A DNA stretch of 9,862 nt, from NCBI GenBank assembly GCA_047622605.1, contig JBLHND010000138.1, positions 1 through 9,862 of the forward strand. The letters run 5' to 3'. A program made the translations under genes and the position numbers. This document shows, one piece after another, positions 5,971 to 9,862 of the stretch. This DNA comes from Motiliproteus sp047622605. Its GTDB lineage: Bacteria; Pseudomonadota; Gammaproteobacteria; Pseudomonadales; Balneatricaceae. Position 1 is the first letter of the stretch. The number at the start of each line of letters is the position of its first letter. The notes beneath the pieces were generated by a model. It had not been told where the DNA came from. It saw only the letters and a list, made by a program, of their open reading frames with translations, and did not search any database.

Positions 5971-7034
5971 GGTGCCACCTTGCTAAGTAAGGCGACGCCC
6001 TGACGATACCCCAGTCCGCCATTGCCATGAACCATGCCATGCTGCTGTTCGCCGTTAAGCAGGTCGTGGTGCATGCTGATCAGGGCGTTGAGTGCGGGGT
6101 TGTTCCAAGGCGCTCTGGCCAGGTTCATGCCGCCGGTGACGGTGATGCGGTGCCGGGTTAAAAACTCGGGGATCTGTTGCACAGTCTCAACCAATCCGGA
6201 GGTCAGTAGGAAGGCCATAGGGACCACCGGGAAGCAGGTATAGACCTCTAAGAGCGCCTCCCCCCGTTTGAAGACCTCGGCAAAGTCGACGCCCGAGTCA
6301 AGACAGCACTGCTGGTAGGCGTCGCGCAGATGATCATAACGGGCGATCATCTCGATATGCTCCGGGCCGTCGTGTGGCAAGCGGCCCAGGCCGACGGCAT
6401 GGAGTTCCAGCATCTGCTCGGGCGCGCATTTGAGCTGCCGGGCCAGTGACTCGCTGACGATCAGTAGCCGACCCTTAAAATCAATCAGCGGATTGGCGCA
6501 GTCGACCCCGCGAAACAGCGAGGTGATCGGCTGGTACCAGCGTGCATCGGGCAGCTGCTCGAGAGCAAAGTCGTCACCCAACGCATCGCGGTAACTCAGG
6601 CTGTAATTCTCGAACAGGGCCTGAGCGATGTCGCGAAAGCCCGGTTCATCGAGCTGATGCTGCGCTAAGAAATGCTGGGACAGGTCGGTATAGGCCTGGG
6701 TAACCGGCAGATCGGCACCGTAGACCTCCATGTTTTCGAGCCGCTGCTGGCGGCTGTAATCGGTTTTAAGCTTATCTTCACCACAGATCAACACCGCCTG
6801 CTGGCCCTGGTCAATTAACGCTTTGGCATGCGCCGCGGCTTCGATGGGGGCGCAGCCGCTGCGAAAGTGTAGGGGGGCTTCTGGGCTATGCCAATCGGTA
6901 CTCAGGGGATCTATCTGTAGCTGCAGGATCTCGACGCCGAGTTGTTCGATCTGCTGTTCCAGCGCGAGGCAATGCTGCAGGGAGCCGACAGTGTCGAGCG
7001 TCTTGACGGCAGAGATGATCAGGGCTTTGGACAT
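5961..7034 (-). CDS. Thiolase-like protein (acetyl-CoA acetyltransferase family), non-canonical active site
   Basis: A 357-residue thiolase-superfamily protein. Resemblance is clearest at NPLIDFKGRLLIVSESLA, TVTGGMNLARAPWNNPALNALI (from about residue 298) and GMVHGNGGLGYRQGVALL (from 333), which is the HGNGG-type ending seen in SCP2/TLP-like acetyl-CoA acetyltransferases. Aligned by eye with classical thiolases, the nucleophilic Cys position falls on Ser59 (FRSGC; a Cys lies at 61), the GHP His region reads APWNNP, and the C-terminal Cys region reads VHGNGG. It may therefore bind acyl-CoA without ordinary thiolysis, or use other residues. The N-terminus is shorter than usual. The start at 7034 gives MSKALIISAVKTLDTV, a natural first strand. 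The frame continues up to an ATG at 7199, but that stretch is low-complexity repeat translation. No strong ribosome site is seen. The gene is divergent from the AraC-type gene, its possible regulator. The exact function is unknown. Confidence 0.7.
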   Translation of the reverse strand: MSKALIISAVKTLDTVGSLQHCLALEQQIEQLGVEILQLQIDPLSTDWHSPEAPLHFRSGCAPIEAAAHAKALIDQGQQAVLICGEDKLKTDYSRQQRLENMEVYGADLPVTQAYTDLSQHFLAQHQLDEPGFRDIAQALFENYSLSYRDALGDDFALEQLPDARWYQPITSLFRGVDCANPLIDFKGRLLIVSESLARQLKCAPEQMLELHAVGLGRLPHDGPEHIEMIARYDHLRDAYQQCCLDSGVDFAEVFKRGEALLEVYTCFPVVPMAFLLTSGLVETVQQIPEFLTRHRITVTGGMNLARAPWNNPALNALISMHHDLLNGEQQHGMVHGNGGLGYRQGVALLSKVAPQP

Positions 7035-7072
7035 AAGAATGGCAACGGCTGGGAATGGGGTCGAGAGTGTAG

Positions 7073-7112
7073 CAGAGAGAGTGACAGAGAGAGAGTGACA
7101 GAGAGAGAGTGA
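7073..7112 (-). repeat. GA/CT-rich 14-bp tandem repeat in the thiolase-like gene leader
   Basis: Three head-to-tail units: CAGAGAGAGTGA (7073-7084, 12 bases, one GA short) followed by two identical CAGAGAGAGAGTGA units (7085-7098, 7099-7112). The transcript of the minus-strand gene would carry UCACUCUCUC-type repeats 39-78 bases upstream of its start. The unit lengths are not multiples of three, and the difference in GA number points to slippage, so this is most likely untranslated leader. Confidence 0.8.
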
Positions 7113-7187
7113 CGAGAGCGGGGCTGTTCGCTCGGCGTTATGTCGCGTGTCGGTGCCGGGAGTGGAATCGCAGTCGCTATGAATGCT

Positions 7188-7263
7188 AATGTCAGTCATA
7201 TTAGAGTCCGCAAGTCTCCTAATAACTTGTATTAAGATGGTAGTGGTCGGAAATGTCAGTCAT
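7188..7263. promoter_or_regulatory. 12-bp direct repeat pair in the divergent spacer, possible regulator sites
   Basis: AATGTCAGTCAT occurs perfectly at 7188-7199 and again at 7252-7263, 64 bases apart start to start, about six helical turns. The pair lies between the starts of the thiolase-like gene (-) and the AraC-type gene (+). AraC-family proteins typically bind direct repeats on one helix face, so these are candidate operators for the adjacent regulator. On the minus strand each copy begins ATGACTGACATT (MTDI), so a duplicated gene start is a competing reading. Confidence 0.4.
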
Positions 7264-7307
7264 GCTGAGGTTATTGTTTGAATCCAAGAAGCAGTGTTTA
7301 TGTCGGT

Positions 7308-7313
7308 AGGAGG
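7308..7313 (+). promoter_or_regulatory. Strong ribosome binding site deciding a TTG start
   Basis: AGGAGG at 7308-7313 lies 7 bases before TTG at 7321, the best Shine-Dalgarno fit in the region. It lies downstream of the alternative ATG at 7300 and GTG at 7294, so it would be inside the coding region if those were used. This argues for initiation at the TTG. Confidence 0.65.
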
Positions 7314-7320
7314 GAAGTCA

Positions 7321-8352
7321 TTGAGTGAAATAAGCGTACCCGCGTCCTACGTCAGTTCGTTGCTTAAATCGTTGGAGAGCAACCCCAACGAATTGGCTGA
7401 ATTGCTGGCGTCGGCCGATATCAGTCAAGAGGAGCTGCAGCAGCCTGAGCTGTCGGCGGTTAAGTACGGCAAGCTCTATCAAAAAGCGATGTGGCTGATG
7501 CGTGATGAATCTTACGGCATGCCCAGTGGCGGCAAGGTCCCCAACGGCACCTTCAGGATGATGTGTCTGTGCTGTATTCATTGCGCCAAGTTGGGAGATG
7601 CACTGCAGCGTTGCAGTGAGTTTTATGATCTGTGTCGTGGGGCCAGGACTAAGCCGGTACTGGAGTTTCGCGGCAAGCAGGCGACGGTCACCCTAGCACC
7701 GCTGTCGAACGTGTCGCTCGAGGAGTTCGAGGGGATACTGGCCGGCTACAGCACCACATCGATCAGGACCGCGCTCTCGGCTTGGCACCATTTCCAGAGC
7801 TGGTTGGTAGGGCGGCGGGTGAGGTTGTCTGCGGTCAGCTTCGCGTTTGCCCGACCCGAGGATGGCAATGATTATGAGGTGCTGTTCCAGGCACCGATTA
7901 AATTTAATCAGCCCAGCAATCAGCTGCGCTACGACCTAGAACAGATGGACCTGCCGCTGATACAGACCGAACAGACGCTGCAGGGATTCCTTAAGACCGC
8001 CCCTTACCAGCTGCTGGTGATGGTCGATAGTGATAATAGCCTGCGTGCCCAGGTACGGGCGCTGATCGGCCGCGATTTCAGTCGCGCCCTGCCGAGTGCC
8101 GAACAGGCCGCAGAATCCTTGTATATGTCGGTCACCACCCTCAGGCGCAGGCTCCAGGCAGAGACGACCTCTTATCAAAAAATTAAGGATGAGTGCCGTA
8201 GAGAAGCGGCCACCAACTACCTCAACTGCCCGGAACTGACCAATACCGATGTGGCCCTGTTGATGGGGTTTGACGAGACCAGCGCGTTCTTCCGTTCGTT
8301 CAAGAAGTGGACCGGGATGACGCCGGGAGTCTACAGGCGCAGTGTGCTCTAG
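7321..8352 (+). CDS. AraC-family transcriptional regulator with arabinose-binding-like N-domain
   Basis: A 343-residue regulator of the OruR/ArgR-like AraC subgroup, which carries a PF12625-type (Arabinose_bd) effector domain at about residues 15-200. The C-terminal double helix-turn-helix (about 235-343) is clear: SAEQAAESLYMSVTTLRRRL forms the first HTH, and MGFDETSAFFRSFKKWTGMTPGVYRR is the typical second HTH with the family signature F-x-R-x-F-K-x-W-x-G-x-x-P. The TTG at 7321 was chosen because AGGAGG sits 7 bases upstream; an ATG at 7300 would add 7 residues without a good site. The gene is divergent from the thiolase-like gene, and a 12-bp direct repeat lies between them. fadB follows 446 bases downstream, so targets in acyl-CoA metabolism are plausible but not proven. 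The stop codon is the start of a 7-bp tandem repeat, and a decayed copy of this gene's 3' end follows. Confidence 0.88.
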   Translation: MSEISVPASYVSSLLKSLESNPNELAELLASADISQEELQQPELSAVKYGKLYQKAMWLMRDESYGMPSGGKVPNGTFRMMCLCCIHCAKLGDALQRCSEFYDLCRGARTKPVLEFRGKQATVTLAPLSNVSLEEFEGILAGYSTTSIRTALSAWHHFQSWLVGRRVRLSAVSFAFARPEDGNDYEVLFQAPIKFNQPSNQLRYDLEQMDLPLIQTEQTLQGFLKTAPYQLLVMVDSDNSLRAQVRALIGRDFSRALPSAEQAAESLYMSVTTLRRRLQAETTSYQKIKDECRREAATNYLNCPELTNTDVALLMGFDETSAFFRSFKKWTGMTPGVYRRSVL

Positions 8353-8373
8353 CCATCAGCCATCAGCCATCAG
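8351..8373 (+). repeat. 7-bp tandem repeat AGCCATC overlapping the AraC stop codon
   Basis: Three perfect copies of AGCCATC (8351-8371) plus a partial AG begin on the last two bases of the TAG stop. It probably arose by replication slippage. It separates the intact gene from the duplicated tail downstream. Confidence 0.8.
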
Positions 8374-8401
8374 GCGCTGCGTTCATCCGTCATCAATGCT
8401 G

Positions 8402-8477
8402 CCGTTCGTTCAAGCTTTCGATATTTAAAAAATGGACCAGGATGACGCCGGGAGTCTATAGCCGCAGCGTGCTGTAG
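8402..8477 (+). pseudogene. Decayed second copy of the AraC-type gene 3' end
   Basis: Bases 8433-8477 match the last 45 bases of the regulator gene (8308-8352) at 40 of 45 positions by hand count, including an in-frame TAG stop. Just upstream, 8402-8414 repeats 13 bases (CCGTTCGTTCAAG) of 8292-8304, with 15 extra bases between the two blocks. In frame the copy ends WTRMTPGVYSRSVL against WTGMTPGVYRRSVL. Three of the five differences are synonymous (TAC/TAT, AGT/AGC, CTC/CTG). It is offset 125 bases from the original, in another frame, with no start of its own. It is likely the remnant of a paralogous or homologous araC-type gene. Confidence 0.8.
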
Positions 8478-8482
8478 CTCGG

Positions 8483-8496
8483 CGGCCTCAGGGCCG
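8483..8496. other. Short GC hairpin after the duplicated AraC tail
   Basis: CGGCC-TCAG-GGCCG forms a perfect 5-bp stem with a 4-base loop. There is no T-run after it, so it is not a standard intrinsic terminator, though it sits just past the duplicated stop codon. In the following 8497-8798 stretch only one further palindrome is seen, GGCCT-T-AGGCC at 8672-8682, and no gene or convincing fadB promoter. Confidence 0.35.
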
Positions 8497-8798
8497 ATCT
8501 GTCGCCTATTGGGTGCTTGTTTAGATTTGCTGCTAAAGTTGTTAAACCTTTTCATTACGCTGGCTGAGGGGTAAGTCGAGCGCCGCGGGAGGGCGTTTTT
8601 GTCAGTGATATGGGCCGCTATTGATATTGTTTGCGCAGGTCTCTGGCAGGCACAATGCAAGACTCAGCTTGGGCCTTAGGCCTGATTAGCAGCAGTAGGA
8701 ACGCGGCGGCATAGCAACAAACTGCCTAAAACCGCATAGTAAGGCACAATAATAACCGTCCCCTCCGATGATTCGGACAACCAGAAATGGGTGAGATA

Positions 8799-9862
8799 AT
8801 GATCTACCAAGGACCATCGATACAGGTCATAGCGCTAGCGGATAATGTCTTCGAGATGCGCTTCGATCAGCAGGGCAGCCCGATTAACAAGTTCGATCGG
8901 CAGACTCTGGATGATTTAAAAGCCGCCGTTGCGGCTCTGACTTCACTGCCATCGCTTGCCGGACTGCTGATCAGCAGTGCTAAAGATGCGTTTATAGTCG
9001 GCGCCGATATTACTATGTTCAGTGAAGTTTTTAGTAACACAGATGCTGAGATCATCGAGATGAACATGGCTATTAATGGCCTCTTTAATACGCTCGAAGA
9101 TCTGCCCTGTCCGACGGTCGTGGCGATCAATGGCATGGCACTGGGAGGCGGGTTCGAGATCTGCCTGGCGGCGGATTACCGGGTGATGGCCGATAGTGCT
9201 AAGGTCGGCCTGCCTGAAGTGAAGCTTGGGATCTTCCCCGGCTGGGGCGGCAGCGTACGTCTGCCGCGGCTGATCGGTGCCGATAATGCGATCGAGTGGA
9301 TCTGCTCCGGTTCTGAAAAGCGCGCCCCTAAAGCGCTGTTCGAAGGTGCCGTCGATGCGGTGGTGACGGGCGATAAACTGCGTGATGCCGCGATTGACCT
9401 GCTGGCTCAGTGCCAGGCCGGAAAGCTCGATTATCGGGCACGCCGGATCGAGAAACAGAGTCCTATAAAGCTGGGTCCGCTCGATGCGATGATGGCCTTT
9501 GAGACCGCCAAGGGCTTTATCGCCGGTAAGGCCGGCCCTCATTATCCGGCACCTGTGGCCGCCGTTAAGGTGATGCAAAAGCATGCCGGGATGACGCGGG
9601 ATAAGGCGCTCGAGGCCGAAGCTAAGGCCTTCGTGAAGATGGCTAAGACCGACGTCTGTGCCAACCTAGTGGGTTTGTTCCTCAATGATCAGCAGATCAA
9701 GAAGGTGGCCGCAAAACATGCCAAGCAGGCGTTGCCGGTCAAGCAAACGGCCGTGTTGGGTGCAGGCATCATGGGTGGCGGTATCGCTTACCAGTCTGCG
9801 GTCAAAGGCACCCCTATCCTGATGAAGGATATTAACGAGGCGGGTATTCAGAGCGGGCTGAA
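8799..9862 (+). CDS. fadB: Fatty acid oxidation complex alpha subunit FadB, N-terminal part
   Basis: The first 354 residues of the multifunctional beta-oxidation enzyme, which combines enoyl-CoA hydratase/isomerase with 3-hydroxyacyl-CoA dehydrogenase and normally pairs with the FadA thiolase. The gene runs off the window end. The hydratase domain shows the oxyanion-hole motif AFIVGADIT (residues 64-72) and the catalytic glutamates Glu120 (ALGGGFE) and Glu140 (VGLPEVKLGI), matching Glu119 and Glu139 of E. coli FadB. The dehydrogenase domain starts with the NAD-binding AVLGAGIMGGGIAYQSAVKG (318-337). Similarity to E. coli FadB is collinear throughout, favouring FadB over FadJ. The start at 8799 is preceded by GGTGA (8790-8794), which pairs with the 3' end of 16S rRNA. 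fadA is expected downstream. No FadR- or PsrA-type site was recognised upstream. Confidence 0.93.
   Translation, partial: MIYQGPSIQVIALADNVFEMRFDQQGSPINKFDRQTLDDLKAAVAALTSLPSLAGLLISSAKDAFIVGADITMFSEVFSNTDAEIIEMNMAINGLFNTLEDLPCPTVVAINGMALGGGFEICLAADYRVMADSAKVGLPEVKLGIFPGWGGSVRLPRLIGADNAIEWICSGSEKRAPKALFEGAVDAVVTGDKLRDAAIDLLAQCQAGKLDYRARRIEKQSPIKLGPLDAMMAFETAKGFIAGKAGPHYPAPVAAVKVMQKHAGMTRDKALEAEAKAFVKMAKTDVCANLVGLFLNDQQIKKVAAKHAKQALPVKQTAVLGAGIMGGGIAYQSAVKGTPILMKDINEAGIQSGL

Noticed and set aside
7035..7199. A 55-residue N-terminal extension of the thiolase-like protein, starting at the ATG 7197-7199.
   Set aside because: Most of it translates the CT-rich repeat (LSSLSLCHSLSVTLSATLS) and it lacks homology; the family start fits MSKALIISAV at 7034. 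AGGAGA lies 15 bases upstream of the far ATG, which is too distant for a strong argument.
7073..8373. A CRISPR-like array suggested by the short repeats.
   Set aside because: The repeats are contiguous or only two copies, with no regular unique spacers and no cas genes.
8370..8660. A 96-codon minus-strand open frame between the AraC-type gene and fadB.
   Set aside because: It is antisense to the duplicated AraC tail, has no ribosome site recognised, and its translation shows no family features.
8943..9584. A 213-codon open frame on the minus strand.
   Set aside because: It is antisense to fadB, whose frame is continuous and collinear with E. coli FadB including the catalytic glutamates.

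Overview
The window looks like a chromosomal segment from a marine-type gammaproteobacterium, perhaps near the Oceanospirillales. The clues are an E. coli-like XerD C-terminus followed by DsbC, a FadB very close in sequence to the enteric enzyme, and a moderately GC-rich, CTG/GTG-heavy codon style. The genus cannot be fixed from the sequence alone. There are no tRNA, rRNA, CRISPR or complete insertion-sequence features.

Layout. (1) 1-1408, plus strand: the 3' part of xerD, then dsbC, an ancestral-looking pair for this group. A decayed second copy of the xerD 3' end lies between them. (2) 1409-1620: a repeat-rich spacer with an 11-bp-arm inverted repeat and a REP-like palindrome cluster. (3) 1621-3928: a divergent regulator/enzyme pair, a LysR-type regulator (minus) and an Old Yellow Enzyme-family flavin oxidoreductase (plus), sharing an AT-rich promoter region with a palindrome. 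(4) 4060-5970, plus: a MOSC-FNR-ferredoxin fusion that appears to join a YcbX/mARC-like molybdenum domain to its own NAD(P)H electron-transfer chain. (5) 5961-7034, minus: a thiolase-fold protein whose usual catalytic positions are altered. Its stop overlaps the end of the MOSC fusion, and its leader carries a CT-rich 14-bp tandem repeat. (6) 7321-8352, plus: an AraC-family regulator divergent from the thiolase-like gene, with a 12-bp direct repeat in the shared spacer. A decayed second copy of its 3' end follows it. (7) 8799-9862, plus: the start of fadB, the multifunctional beta-oxidation alpha subunit, cut by the window edge.

How the genes may work together (inference). The LysR regulator probably controls the OYE gene. 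The OYE and the MOSC fusion lie on the same strand about 130 bp apart; both families reduce electrophilic or N-oxygenated compounds, so a shared detoxification role is possible. The right half is acyl-CoA related: a thiolase-like protein, an AraC regulator that may control it, and fadB.

The most unusual signal is that two unrelated genes (xerD and the araC-type gene) are each followed by a diverged extra copy of their own 3' coding end. Many of the differences fall at third codon positions. This suggests remnants of real homologous genes, or scars of 3'-end replacement, rather than simple noise.
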